DNA from: DATFVA01 sp963800255
GTDB taxonomy: Bacteria; Bacteroidota; Ignavibacteria; Ignavibacteriales; Ignavibacteriaceae
Reading direction: 5' to 3'
NCBI GenBank assembly: GCA_963800255.1
Contig: CAWDAK010000009.1
Span: 372,001 to 436,000, forward strand
Length of the DNA: 64,000 nt
Shown: one piece after another, positions 18,568 to 27,577 of the stretch
Layout of the letters: the number at the start of each line of letters is the position of its first letter
How positions within the stretch are numbered: position 1 is the first letter of the stretch
Position numbers and translations under genes: made by a program
Notes under the pieces: model-generated
What the model was told of the DNA's origin: nothing
The model's input: the letters and a program-made list of their open reading frames with translations, nothing else
Database searches by the model: none

Positions 18568-19479
18568 TCAAAACAGCGCGCGTGCATGCCTGTCGGCATG
18601 GTATGAGCTTCTCACCAGGGGTGATGATTCAACTATCTTAAATCCCATCTTAAGCCCTTCTTCTTTATACATCCCGAATTCATCAGGAGTTACAAACCTG
18701 TCAACCGGTAAGTGGTTTTTTGTCGGCTGCAGATACTGTCCTATTGTTAAAATATCGCAGCCGTGTGCAACAAGATCTTTCATTAGAACAAGTACCTCAT
18801 CAGTTTTCTCTCCTATTCCCACCATAATCCCGCTCTTGGTTCTTAATCCCCTTTCCTTAAACCATTTTATGAGATTAAGGCTTCTTTCATATTTCGCCTG
18901 CGGCCTCACAACAGGATAAAGTCGGGGAACAGTTTCAAGGTTATGGTTCAGGATATCAGGAGGGTTCTGCATTATAATCTCAAATGCATCAATCACTCCA
19001 CGAAAATCAGGTATCAGTATTTCAACGGTGGTATCGTACATTTCCTCATTTATCAATCTTACACATTCTTTAAAGATTGAAGCACCCCCGTCTTTCAGTT
19101 CATCCCTGTTAACTGAGGTTATAACTACATGTCTTAAGTCAAGTTCTTTAACAGACTCGGCTACCCTTCCCGGCTCGTTTAAATCCAGTTCATTCGGCAT
19201 ACCGACTTTAATATTGCAGAAGCCGCAGCTCCTGGTGCATGTATCACCCAGGATCATAAAAGTTGCGCTCTTGTTATTCCAGCATTCTGCCATATTGGGA
19301 CAGCGGGCTTCCTCGCATACTGTATGAAGGTGCTGCTTTCTCATCAACGTTCTTACATTTGCATAATTCTCACCGGTCGGAAGTTTAACTTTCAGCCAAT
19401 CGGGTCTTTTACCGGGCGACTGTTTTTCTTCTTCAAGCTTTTCTTTAGCTGCTCTTTGATATGCGTTTATAGTTCTCAT
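18568..19479 (-). CDS. lipA: Lipoyl synthase
   Basis: Radical-SAM enzyme that inserts two sulfur atoms into protein-bound octanoyl groups to make lipoyl cofactor. It has the auxiliary cluster motif Cys55, Cys60, Cys66 (CEEARCPNMAEC) and the radical-SAM motif Cys81, Cys85, Cys88 (CTRSCGFC). The C-terminal serine ligand region SSPLVRSSYHAD is also present. 303 residues, full length. Last gene of an lpdA-lipB-E1-E2-lipA run, 16 nt after the E2 gene, so the cofactor enzyme is made together with its protein substrate. Confidence 0.97.
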   Translation of the reverse strand: MRTINAYQRAAKEKLEEEKQSPGKRPDWLKVKLPTGENYANVRTLMRKQHLHTVCEEARCPNMAECWNNKSATFMILGDTCTRSCGFCNIKVGMPNELDLNEPGRVAESVKELDLRHVVITSVNRDELKDGGASIFKECVRLINEEMYDTTVEILIPDFRGVIDAFEIIMQNPPDILNHNLETVPRLYPVVRPQAKYERSLNLIKWFKERGLRTKSGIMVGIGEKTDEVLVLMKDLVAHGCDILTIGQYLQPTKNHLPVDRFVTPDEFGMYKEEGLKMGFKIVESSPLVRSSYHADRHARALF

Positions 19480-19495
19480 AATCTCATATTCTGTT

Positions 19496-21289
19496 TTACA
19501 TTACTGAAGGATCAAAATTTTCCAAGGTATCTTTAACATACTTCAGGAATTTTCCGCCGAGCATTCCGTCGATTAACCTGTGATCGTGTGCAAGCGTTAA
19601 TGCCATAACCGGCCTAATTGCAATTGTATCCGCACCGTCAACCTCAATCACTACGGGTTTCTTTGCAACGGTACCGACACCGAGTATAGCAACTTCCGGC
19701 TGATTTATAATCGGCGTTCCAAATATAGCACCGAATATGCCATAATTCGTAATTGTGAATGTTCCGCCGGTGATATCATCAGGTGTGAGTTTTTTGTTCC
19801 TTGCCCTGGTAGCCACGTCGTTTATTGCCTTAGCTAGTCCGGTTATATTTCTTTCGCCAGCCGATTTAATATTAGGTACAATTAGTCCGGTGGGTTCTAC
19901 AGCCACTGCTATCCCGAGGTTTATAAATCTTTTTTGAAGTATTGTTGTTCCGTCAATAGTCGAATTCACAAGAGGAAATTCTTTTAGAGCTTTTACAGAA
20001 GCATTTGCGATGAAAGCCATATAAGTAAGTTTAACACCTTCACTCTGAAGGTACTCTTCTTTATTCTTTTTTATAAAGTTGTAGATTCGTGTCATATCAA
20101 CTTCAAGCATAGTAGTAACATGAACAGATGTATCCCGGCTGTTCACCATATGCTGCATAATCTTCTGACGTATATTATCCATCGGTATGCGTTCAATATC
20201 ACCAGAAACCTGTCCGGTAAAAGCTGGCTGCGCCTGCACAGGTTTTACTTTTTCTTTTTCTGCGGGCTGTGCTTTTGCAGCTTGTGACTCTGCTGGTTTA
20301 GCAGGGGCTGCTTTTGTTTCGCCTCTTGATTCGATATAGGAAAGGACATCCTTTTTGGTCAAACGCTCTTCCAGCCCTGTTCCTTTAATACGTGAGAGTT
20401 CATCGAAACTTACATTTTCTTTCCTGGCAATGTTAAGTACTAACGGTGAATAAAATCCACTGTTTTGTCCTTCAACCGATTCGGCTCTTTTAGTAGTTCC
20501 GGCTGAAAATGCTTCATGCATCTGTCGGGGTGTTTCCTGCTTCTCCTGAACAGCAGCACGTTCGGCAGGTTGTTCCTGTGAAGATTTTTCTGCTTTTGTA
20601 ATCATGGGTTTCTCTTCTTTCCCTGATCCGGCTGCAGGTACACCATCACCGGTTGAGAGTCTTGCTACTATCGTCCCTACCTCAACAGTTTCCTGTTCTG
20701 CAACCAGTATTTCAGCCATGGTTCCGGCAGAGGGAGAAGGCACCTCAGTATCTACTTTATCTGTACTTATTTCAAAAATCGTTTCATCTTTCTCTACCTT
20801 TTCACCAACCTTCTTATGCCATTTTAGTACAGTACCTTCCATAACTGACTCACCCATCTTAGGCATAGCGATATCGATAATTTCACCGGAATTTCCTGAA
20901 GGTGCCGGGGAATTTTCCTGAACCTCAGGTTGCCTGGTTTCGGTCTCCTCCCGGATCTCTTCTTCTTCCTGTTTCTTGGTTTCTGTTTTATTCTCAGTTA
21001 CCGCGACCTGTCTTGGAGCTTCCTCTTTCGCAGGAGCAGCTGTACCGGCCGATTCGCCGTTTTCGCTGATTATGGCAACAACGGTGCCGACTTCAACTGT
21101 ATCGCCTTCAGGGACTTTAATCTGCTGAAGAACTCCGTCTGCCGGAGAGGGAATTTCTGTGTCAACTTTATCGGTGCTGATCTCAAAGATTATTTCATCT
21201 CTTTCAACTTTATCACCTTCCTTCTTATGCCATTTGATTATGGTTCCTTCGCTTACGCTTTCACCCATTTTAGGCATTACGACTTCCAT
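19496..21289 (-). CDS. 2-Oxoacid dehydrogenase E2, dihydrolipoyl acyltransferase with two lipoyl domains
   Basis: Core subunit that carries the acyl group on lipoyl arms and transfers it to CoA. Domains in order: lipoyl 1 (residues 1-75, lipoyl Lys41 in TDKVDTE); Glu/Ala-rich linker; lipoyl 2 (about 137-212, Lys178 in TDKVDTE); linker; peripheral-subunit-binding domain (about 278-315, SPLVLNIARKENVSFDEL); Pro/Ala linker; catalytic domain (about 365-597) with active-site DHRLIDGM. 597 residues. It sits between the fused E1 gene (21 nt gap) and lipA. Whether the substrate is pyruvate, 2-oxoglutarate or branched-chain oxoacids is not decided by sequence reading; the E1 partner leans toward branched-chain or pyruvate. 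Confidence 0.94.
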   Translation of the reverse strand: MEVVMPKMGESVSEGTIIKWHKKEGDKVERDEIIFEISTDKVDTEIPSPADGVLQQIKVPEGDTVEVGTVVAIISENGESAGTAAPAKEEAPRQVAVTENKTETKKQEEEEIREETETRQPEVQENSPAPSGNSGEIIDIAMPKMGESVMEGTVLKWHKKVGEKVEKDETIFEISTDKVDTEVPSPSAGTMAEILVAEQETVEVGTIVARLSTGDGVPAAGSGKEEKPMITKAEKSSQEQPAERAAVQEKQETPRQMHEAFSAGTTKRAESVEGQNSGFYSPLVLNIARKENVSFDELSRIKGTGLEERLTKKDVLSYIESRGETKAAPAKPAESQAAKAQPAEKEKVKPVQAQPAFTGQVSGDIERIPMDNIRQKIMQHMVNSRDTSVHVTTMLEVDMTRIYNFIKKNKEEYLQSEGVKLTYMAFIANASVKALKEFPLVNSTIDGTTILQKRFINLGIAVAVEPTGLIVPNIKSAGERNITGLAKAINDVATRARNKKLTPDDITGGTFTITNYGIFGAIFGTPIINQPEVAILGVGTVAKKPVVIEVDGADTIAIRPVMALTLAHDHRLIDGMLGGKFLKYVKDTLENFDPSVM

Positions 21290-21310
21290 TTTAAAACTCC
21301 TGGTTTTCTT

Positions 21311-23449
21311 TTAAAATTCTAATAATTCTTTAATACCATTGTAAACCCTGCTGCGGTTAGGCAGTATTTCATTTTCAAGAATCGGCGAATATGGAATATG
21401 TGAATCCAGGGCAGCTACCCGTCTAACCGGTCCATCAAGATACTGGAAGCAGTTGTCTGCAATCCGGGAGGCAATTTCACCTCCAAATCCGCCTGTTAAA
21501 GTATCCTCATGAATCACTATGGCTTTATTCGTTTTCTTAACAGAGTTAAATATTGTCTCTTCATCAAGAGGTATTATGGTACGCAGGTCAATCACTTCAA
21601 CAGAATAACCTTCATCCTCAAGTTTTTTGGCGGCAAGTACTGAATCCCACAGAGATACGCCATATGAAATTACGGTGGCGTCAGTACCTTCTCTTACAAC
21701 TTTGGCCTGTCCGAACGGGACGAGATAATCAGAATCCGGTTCCGGAGACATTGCTGAACTCTGCCTGTATAATCCTTTATGCTCGCAGAAAAGGACAGGG
21801 TCATTTAACCTGATTGCTGTTTTCAGTAAACCTTTTGCATCAGCAGCGTTGGAAGGAAATGCAATATATATTCCGGGTATATGAGCAAAGATTGATTCTA
21901 TATTCTGACTGTGGTACAATCCTCCGTGTATATATCCGCCTACCGCAACACGAACTACCACAGGAGCCTGCCACGTGTTATTTGTACGATATCTCATCGT
22001 TGCCAGCTCATTTTTCATCTGCATGAAGGCGGGCCAGATATAATCACCGAACTGGATCTCCACCACAGGTTTTAATCCTGTAACAGCCATTCCTATTGCC
22101 ACACCCATAATGCTGGCTTCAGCAAGCGGAGAATTAAAAACTCTGTCGAATCCGAACTTATTGGATAATCCTTTAGTAACAGTGAACACCCCGCCTTTGT
22201 TATCGGCAATATCCTCTCCAAACATGAATATACGATCATCCCTTTCCATCTCTTCGGCCAGGGCATGGTTAAGTGAATCAACCATTACTACTTTATTTCC
22301 GGCAGGTTTTGTCTTTTCATATTCCAAATTGTCTTTATGACCGCTTTCATCGAAGATGAAGCTTGTTGCAGTTTCAGGTTTAGGGTCAGCGGCTTTCAAT
22401 GCATGGTCGGCTGCATCATTAACTTCTTTTTCAACATCTTTTCTGAGTTTCTGAAATTCATCTTCTGTTATAAGCTTCATGGATGTCAGTTTCTTAACGA
22501 ACAGCTGTATCGGGTCTTTTTGAAGATCTTTCTCAAGATCCTCCGGGGTTCTGTATTTCTTCTGATCATCAGAAGATGAGTGGGATAGGAGTCTTACAAC
22601 CTCCGCTTCAATCAGGGCCGGACCCTTACCGCTCTTTATATACTCTATAGCCTCTGCAACTTTGTCGACACATTCAAAATAATCTGTGCCGTCTATTTTT
22701 ACACGATGAAGGTTAGCAAACCCTGCCATCATCTCAGATACTGAAGCCCCCCTTCCTCCGCTCTGGAGATACACCGGGACGGAGATGGCGTATTTGTTAT
22801 TTTCTATAACAAAAAGGACAGGAAGTTTTTCTCTGCTTGCCCAGTTCACAGCTTCGTGAAATTCACCCTGACTTGATGTTCCTTCACCGCTGCTGACATA
22901 AGCGATGTTTCTTTCGCCTTTTCTTACCTGCGCTAAAGCTGCTCCAACTGCCTGCAGGAACTGGGTGCCGGTCGGACTTGATTGTCCCGGAAGATTTATA
23001 TCCGGATGCCCCCAGTGGCAGGGAAGTTGTCTTCCTCCGCTCGAGGGATCATCATTTTTGGCAAAACTCTGAAGGAAAAAATCGTATGGCTTAACACCAA
23101 GAGACAAACTTAGCGCAAGATCGCGGTAATACGGGAAGAACCAGTCTTTATTCGGATTAAGAGCCAGTCCTGCAGCTACCTGAATAGCCTCATGCCCGGA
23201 TCCCGCAATATGAAAGAATGTCCGTCCCTGCCTCAAGAGGTTCATTGCTTTATTATCTATTGCCCTTCCAAGCTGCATTAAGCGAAGAGCCTTAAGTGCT
23301 TCTTCTTTAGATATTTGCGTAGATTTAGCTGATCCGGTTTTTACATTATCCTTGCCATTACCATTCGAATGGTTTTCATTACCTGAACTGCTTTTACTTG
23401 TTCTTTTTTTGGTTGCAGAGTCATTCTTGTTTGAGTTTCTCTTAGCCAT
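21311..23449 (-). CDS. 2-Oxoacid dehydrogenase E1, alpha and beta subunits fused
   Basis: Thiamine-diphosphate enzyme that decarboxylates a 2-oxoacid and acylates the lipoyl arm of E2. Residues 1-45 are a low-complexity Lys/Ser/Asn tail. Residues about 48-360 are the alpha part, with the ThDP-binding block SSGEGTSSQGEFHEAVNWA. Residues about 385-712 are the beta part (MFGEDIADNKGGVFTVTKGL, VVEIQFGDYIWPA, GGYIHGGLYHSQN). Alpha and beta are normally separate genes in this E1 family, so this is a fusion. Similarity of the alpha part to 2-oxoisovalerate dehydrogenase is seen, but pyruvate cannot be excluded. 11 nt after lipB. Confidence 0.93.
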   Translation of the reverse strand: MAKRNSNKNDSATKKRTSKSSSGNENHSNGNGKDNVKTGSAKSTQISKEEALKALRLMQLGRAIDNKAMNLLRQGRTFFHIAGSGHEAIQVAAGLALNPNKDWFFPYYRDLALSLSLGVKPYDFFLQSFAKNDDPSSGGRQLPCHWGHPDINLPGQSSPTGTQFLQAVGAALAQVRKGERNIAYVSSGEGTSSQGEFHEAVNWASREKLPVLFVIENNKYAISVPVYLQSGGRGASVSEMMAGFANLHRVKIDGTDYFECVDKVAEAIEYIKSGKGPALIEAEVVRLLSHSSSDDQKKYRTPEDLEKDLQKDPIQLFVKKLTSMKLITEDEFQKLRKDVEKEVNDAADHALKAADPKPETATSFIFDESGHKDNLEYEKTKPAGNKVVMVDSLNHALAEEMERDDRIFMFGEDIADNKGGVFTVTKGLSNKFGFDRVFNSPLAEASIMGVAIGMAVTGLKPVVEIQFGDYIWPAFMQMKNELATMRYRTNNTWQAPVVVRVAVGGYIHGGLYHSQNIESIFAHIPGIYIAFPSNAADAKGLLKTAIRLNDPVLFCEHKGLYRQSSAMSPEPDSDYLVPFGQAKVVREGTDATVISYGVSLWDSVLAAKKLEDEGYSVEVIDLRTIIPLDEETIFNSVKKTNKAIVIHEDTLTGGFGGEIASRIADNCFQYLDGPVRRVAALDSHIPYSPILENEILPNRSRVYNGIKELLEF

Positions 23450-23460
23450 TTACAAACCTT

Positions 23461-24165
23461 TCACTTTACTGTAGATAAATTAACAGAAAAAATTTCTTCC
23501 TTTGTTACCTGTGTGACATCTGTATAACCGAAAATTTCAGCAAAATTCTTCACAGTTTTCGTTTTCACTTCATCTATGAGAACTTCACTTTGAAGCTCTC
23601 TTTTTATTGAAGTTACATCCTTATCTGATATCCCGCATGGGATAATACCTGAAAAGAATGAGAGATCGGTATTCACATTAAAAGCAAAGCCATGCATTGT
23701 AACCCAACGGCTGACTTTTATTCCTATTGCTGCTATCTTCCTGTCCTCCACCCATACCCCCGTATATTTCGGCTCTCTTCCACCGGTTATGCCATATTCA
23801 GAACAGGTTTTAATAATCGTTTCCTCCAGGGCACGAAGGTATTTATGCGTGTCCTGTTTCCAGCCGGTTAAATTTATGATCGGGTAACCGACTATCTGTC
23901 CCGGGCCGTGATAAGTTATGTCTCCTCCCCTGTCTATATCATAAACAGAGATCTTATTTGTTGAAAGATATTCCTCCGATCCAACAAGGTTGTTATGATC
24001 AGCTGTCTTTCCAAGGGTATAAGTATTCGGATGTTCGAGAAGGTATAATATATCAGGTATCTTATTCTTTACTCTAAGCTCAAAAGTCTCTCTCTGCAGA
24101 TCCCACGCTTCCTTGTAATCAATAAAGCCAAGGTTGCAGTAAAATAATTTTCTCACTTCATCCAT
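23461..24165 (-). CDS. lipB: Octanoyl-ACP:protein N-octanoyltransferase
   Basis: Moves octanoate from acyl carrier protein to the lipoyl-domain lysine, the first step of lipoate synthesis. The family blocks RGGDITYHGPGQIVGYPI and TGVWVEDRKIAAIGIKVSRW are present. The catalytic Lys143 (RKIAA) and Cys177 (IIPCGI) are also seen. 234 residues. It lies between lpdA (23 nt) and the fused E1 gene (11 nt) and, with lipA at the end of the operon, gives the complex its own lipoylation pathway. Confidence 0.96.
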   Translation of the reverse strand: MDEVRKLFYCNLGFIDYKEAWDLQRETFELRVKNKIPDILYLLEHPNTYTLGKTADHNNLVGSEEYLSTNKISVYDIDRGGDITYHGPGQIVGYPIINLTGWKQDTHKYLRALEETIIKTCSEYGITGGREPKYTGVWVEDRKIAAIGIKVSRWVTMHGFAFNVNTDLSFFSGIIPCGISDKDVTSIKRELQSEVLIDEVKTKTVKNFAEIFGYTDVTQVTKEEIFSVNLSTVK

Positions 24166-24188
24166 TATTCACATCATCACTTTTCATC

Positions 24189-25592
24189 TTAAATATGTAT
24201 CGCTTCTCCGTATGCCTGTGCAGCTGCTTCCATTACCGATTCGCTCAAAGTCGGATGAGCGTGTATGGTTTTAATTATTGATTCGGCGGTTGCTTCCAGG
24301 GATTTTGCAAGGGTTACCTCTGCTATCATTTCGGTAGCTTCAGAACCTATAATATGTACGCCAAGTATCTCTCCGTATTTAGCATCAAAAATGAACTTCA
24401 CAAAACCTTCCCGTTCTCCAATGGCAAATGCTTTACCGCTTGCCATAAAAGGAAACTTACCAATTTTAATATCATAGCCTGCCTCTTTGGCCTTATCTTC
24501 AGTTAGTCCAACACTTGCTACCTGGGGCTGACAATACGTGCAGCCCGGAATATTCAGATAATTTATCTCCGGCGGATTCAATCCTTTTATAGTTTCAATG
24601 CAGTGAATTCCCTCAGCAGACGCAACGTGTGCAAGCCAGGGGGGACCAATAACATCACCAATAGCATATAAGCCAGGAATATTCGTGCTGTAATCTGATT
24701 TGTCAACTTTTATATGATTCTTAAACAATTCAATTCCAAGTTCTTCAAGGCCGAATCCTTCTACATTCCCGGTAACACCGATAGCGTTTAACACCTTATC
24801 AGCCTTTATCGTTTTCTTCTCGCCGTTTACAGTGAAAGTTACTTCAACCTTTTTACCCTTAACCTCAGCTTTTTCCACCGTTGCTTTGGTGAAGATAGAC
24901 ATACCTTTTTTCTTTAGACTTCTCTGCAGCGTCTGGGATACTTCTTTATCCTCTATAGGAAGAATATTATCAAGCATTTCAATAACTGTAACTTTTGAGC
25001 CGAGTGCATTATAGAAATACGCGAATTCAATACCGATCGCTCCGGCACCTATTACAACAAATTCCTCCGGGAGTTTTTCCAAAAGCATCGCTTCTGTGCT
25101 GGTAATAATCATTTTACGGTCAACCGGTATGGCAGGTACTGTTCTCGGTCTGGCTCCCGTAGAAATTATAATCCTGTCGGCGGTGATTGAATCCATCCGT
25201 TTGCCGTCATCATCGTAAATATCTATCTGTTTTTTATTTACAAATTTTCCATAGCCGCGTATCCTGTCGACTTTATTTTTCTTTACAAGCATCTCAACAT
25301 TTTTAGTTATCCTGTCGGATATCTCCCGGCTTCTCTTAATTATTCTTGAAAAATCGAATGAAAGTTCTTTATATTTTATGCCGAAGTCTTCGTTATGGTT
25401 CTTTATCTGATCGTACATTTCAGCGTTTTTAAGAAGAGATTTGGTAGGAATACAACCCCAGTTCAGACAGATTCCGCCAAGGTTCTGAGGGTCAATAACT
25501 ACAGTTTTATAACCGAGTTGACCAGCGCGTATAGCTGCCACATAACCGCCAGGGCCACCTCCAAGAACTGCAATTTCATAGTTTTTAGCCAT
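24189..25592 (-). CDS. lpdA: Dihydrolipoyl dehydrogenase (E3)
   Basis: FAD/NAD enzyme that reoxidises dihydrolipoyl groups of E2. The FAD loop is GGGPGG (residues 11-16), the redox disulfide is Cys42/Cys47 in GGICLNWGCIPTKSLL, and the NAD loop is IGAGAIGIEFA. The central ATNIPGLYAIGD-type block and the catalytic dyad region HAHPTLSE near the C-terminus are also present. 467 residues, full length. First gene of the five-gene 2-oxoacid dehydrogenase operon; its promoter should be in 25593-25802, where I see no clear motif. Confidence 0.97.
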   Translation of the reverse strand: MAKNYEIAVLGGGPGGYVAAIRAGQLGYKTVVIDPQNLGGICLNWGCIPTKSLLKNAEMYDQIKNHNEDFGIKYKELSFDFSRIIKRSREISDRITKNVEMLVKKNKVDRIRGYGKFVNKKQIDIYDDDGKRMDSITADRIIISTGARPRTVPAIPVDRKMIITSTEAMLLEKLPEEFVVIGAGAIGIEFAYFYNALGSKVTVIEMLDNILPIEDKEVSQTLQRSLKKKGMSIFTKATVEKAEVKGKKVEVTFTVNGEKKTIKADKVLNAIGVTGNVEGFGLEELGIELFKNHIKVDKSDYSTNIPGLYAIGDVIGPPWLAHVASAEGIHCIETIKGLNPPEINYLNIPGCTYCQPQVASVGLTEDKAKEAGYDIKIGKFPFMASGKAFAIGEREGFVKFIFDAKYGEILGVHIIGSEATEMIAEVTLAKSLEATAESIIKTIHAHPTLSESVMEAAAQAYGEAIHI

Positions 25593-25802
25593 AATCCGGC
25601 TGCCTTACATTTGTTTAGTGGATGCTCAAATATAAAGAAGCCGTCACATAAATAAAAACTTCGTGAGGCACTTTTAGCTCAATTCAAAATGAAATGTGAC
25701 CCACGGGTCAATATCATAATAAAATATCCCATAACATAATGCAAACGAGGTTACCCTGACCATCGTAGATGTTCTATTATTGTATCCCTCGGCGAGGTTA
25801 GG

Positions 25803-26936
25803 TTATATCCAATCGGGGGCAACGGCATCGAGCAGGCGTCTGGCGGTTTCCTTGTTATGTTTTTCTATTTCTGATTTCCGCGGAATAGGCTCGAATGCAG
25901 GTAGATTATCATCAAGAGTTTCAGGAATTTCCTTACCCGTCCTTTCACTCCATTTCTTTCTCCATTCTTCCGGAAGTTTTCCGGAGAATTCCTTACCAAA
26001 CAAGGTAAGATACAGGATAGTCCATATCCTGAACGCTGCTGTTATGGAATATCCCCCGCCAAGTGTGAACAAAATCTTACCTTTACATTTCTCGTCAGCC
26101 AGTTCTATAACTCTTTTATAGATTTTCCTGTAATCGTGTGTGGTAAGCAGTAAATCTGCAAGCGGATCAGTATAGTGTGCATCTGCACCTGCCTGAACAA
26201 TAAGTGCATCAGGCTTAAACCAGCTTAGTGCAGGTTCAAGCACCTTATTCATTACTTCAAAATATGACTCTCCTTCAGTAAAAGGTTCAAGAGGTATATT
26301 CAGTTTAAGCGACCGGCCCATTCCTTTCCCCAGTTCGTATGGCCACCCTGTTCCTGGAAATAAATATTCACCGGATTCATGAAACGAGACTGTCATTACT
26401 TTTTCATCTGTATAAAATATTTCCTGAACACCGTCGCCATGGTGAACGTCGAGATCCAGGTATACAACATGCCAACCCTTCCTTGTCATTTCTCTTATAG
26501 CGAGGGCAATATCATTGTAAATGCAGAATCCTGAAGCGAGCGAACTGTGGGCATGATGAAATCCTCCCCCCATCTGAAGGACTTTATCTGTTTTTTCCTG
26601 AAGCAGAAGTTTAGCACCGAGGAGTGTTCCTCCCGCCTGCAGACGTGCAGCCTCAGCCATTCCGGGAACTATGGGATTGTCGAGGGTACCGAGTCCATAC
26701 GACTCAGCATCAACTGAATTATCACCGGCACTCAGTCTTTCCACATCATCCACATAATTACTGTTATGTATTTCATACATTTTTTCAGCAGGAAGAGGTT
26801 CCGGTCGTAAGGGTTCCTTTAACAGGTTCAGATCGTCCAGAAGATCAAGTGCAATCTGGATCCTGAGAGGATCAAAAGGATGACCTTCACCCAGGTTATA
26901 TTTACTATAGGCAGGATGATATATTATTTCGCACAT
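25803..26936 (-). CDS. acuC: AcuC-like zinc deacetylase of the class I histone-deacetylase fold
   Basis: Probable lysine deacetylase. Catalytic His127/His128 (GGGFHHAH), zinc ligands Asp163 and His165 (DLDVHHGDG) and Asp252 (AGADAH), and the transition-state tyrosine Tyr296 (GGGYSIT) are all present. 377 residues, as in Bacillus AcuC, which deacetylates and reactivates acetyl-CoA synthetase. Its start overlaps the AcuB-like gene by 13 nt. Last gene of an operon that also encodes a transporter, Acs and a putative acetyltransferase, so Acs is its likely substrate (inference from synteny with acuABC). Acetoin breakdown is not indicated. Confidence 0.88.
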   Translation of the reverse strand: MCEIIYHPAYSKYNLGEGHPFDPLRIQIALDLLDDLNLLKEPLRPEPLPAEKMYEIHNSNYVDDVERLSAGDNSVDAESYGLGTLDNPIVPGMAEAARLQAGGTLLGAKLLLQEKTDKVLQMGGGFHHAHSSLASGFCIYNDIALAIREMTRKGWHVVYLDLDVHHGDGVQEIFYTDEKVMTVSFHESGEYLFPGTGWPYELGKGMGRSLKLNIPLEPFTEGESYFEVMNKVLEPALSWFKPDALIVQAGADAHYTDPLADLLLTTHDYRKIYKRVIELADEKCKGKILFTLGGGYSITAAFRIWTILYLTLFGKEFSGKLPEEWRKKWSERTGKEIPETLDDNLPAFEPIPRKSEIEKHNKETARRLLDAVAPDWI

Positions 26937-27553
26937 GCTATATGAACCGGCCAGATAACTTCAAATCCCGCGTTGCAAATCGCTTCAGCCAGCAACTTCA
27001 TTTCGATAGTACCGACGCGGATTACAAGCCTTATGTTATGATTTTTATCGGGATAAGTTAATATTGAATGAATGTTTACTTTCCTTTCTGCGATCAGGGC
27101 CGTTAGTCTTGCCAGTTCTCCCGATCTGTCGGGAAGCCTGATATCCAAACGCCCGGAAGGCTGATGGATCCCTGTTAACAACAGCAGCGCATCAAGCATA
27201 TCCATACCGGTCACTATACCTACAAGCTGACCATCATCCTCAACCGGAAGACAGCCGATCTTTAGTTCCCGCATTGTGCGCGTTGCTATTTCAATTGGAT
27301 CGGAAGGATGTGCAGTCTGTACAGGATGACTCATAACCTTTTCAACCGCCGAGTTAGTATCAAAAGGATACTTAGAAAGCAGGCTTGTTGCTAATCTTAA
27401 ATCCCTGTCAGTAACTATCCCGATTATTTTCTCTTTATCAACAACGGGAAGGTGCCTTATGTTTTTTTCTTCCATAATTTTATATGCTTCCTTCAAAGGG
27501 GTATCCGGCGATATGGTTACCGGATCAGGATGCATAACTTCACGGATTAACAT
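26924..27553 (-). CDS. acuB: AcuB-like CBS-CBS-ACT domain protein
   Basis: Domains in order: CBS 1 (residues 6-57, VMHPDPVTISPDTPL and GIVTDRDLR), CBS 2 (72-124, VMSHPVQTAHPSDPI and GIVTGMDML) and ACT (about 135-205, RLDIRLPDRSGELARL). 209 residues. This is the layout of Bacillus AcuB. CBS pairs sense adenine nucleotides and ACT domains sense small metabolites, so it may report energy charge or acetyl-CoA status to the neighbouring acetylation enzymes. That role is inferred, and AcuB's biochemical function is not settled even in Bacillus. It overlaps acuC by 13 nt. Confidence 0.87.
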   Translation of the reverse strand: MLIREVMHPDPVTISPDTPLKEAYKIMEEKNIRHLPVVDKEKIIGIVTDRDLRLATSLLSKYPFDTNSAVEKVMSHPVQTAHPSDPIEIATRTMRELKIGCLPVEDDGQLVGIVTGMDMLDALLLLTGIHQPSGRLDIRLPDRSGELARLTALIAERKVNIHSILTYPDKNHNIRLVIRVGTIEMKLLAEAICNAGFEVIWPVHIACAK

Positions 27554-27577
27554 TTTATTTTCCTCAAGTTAAAAAAT

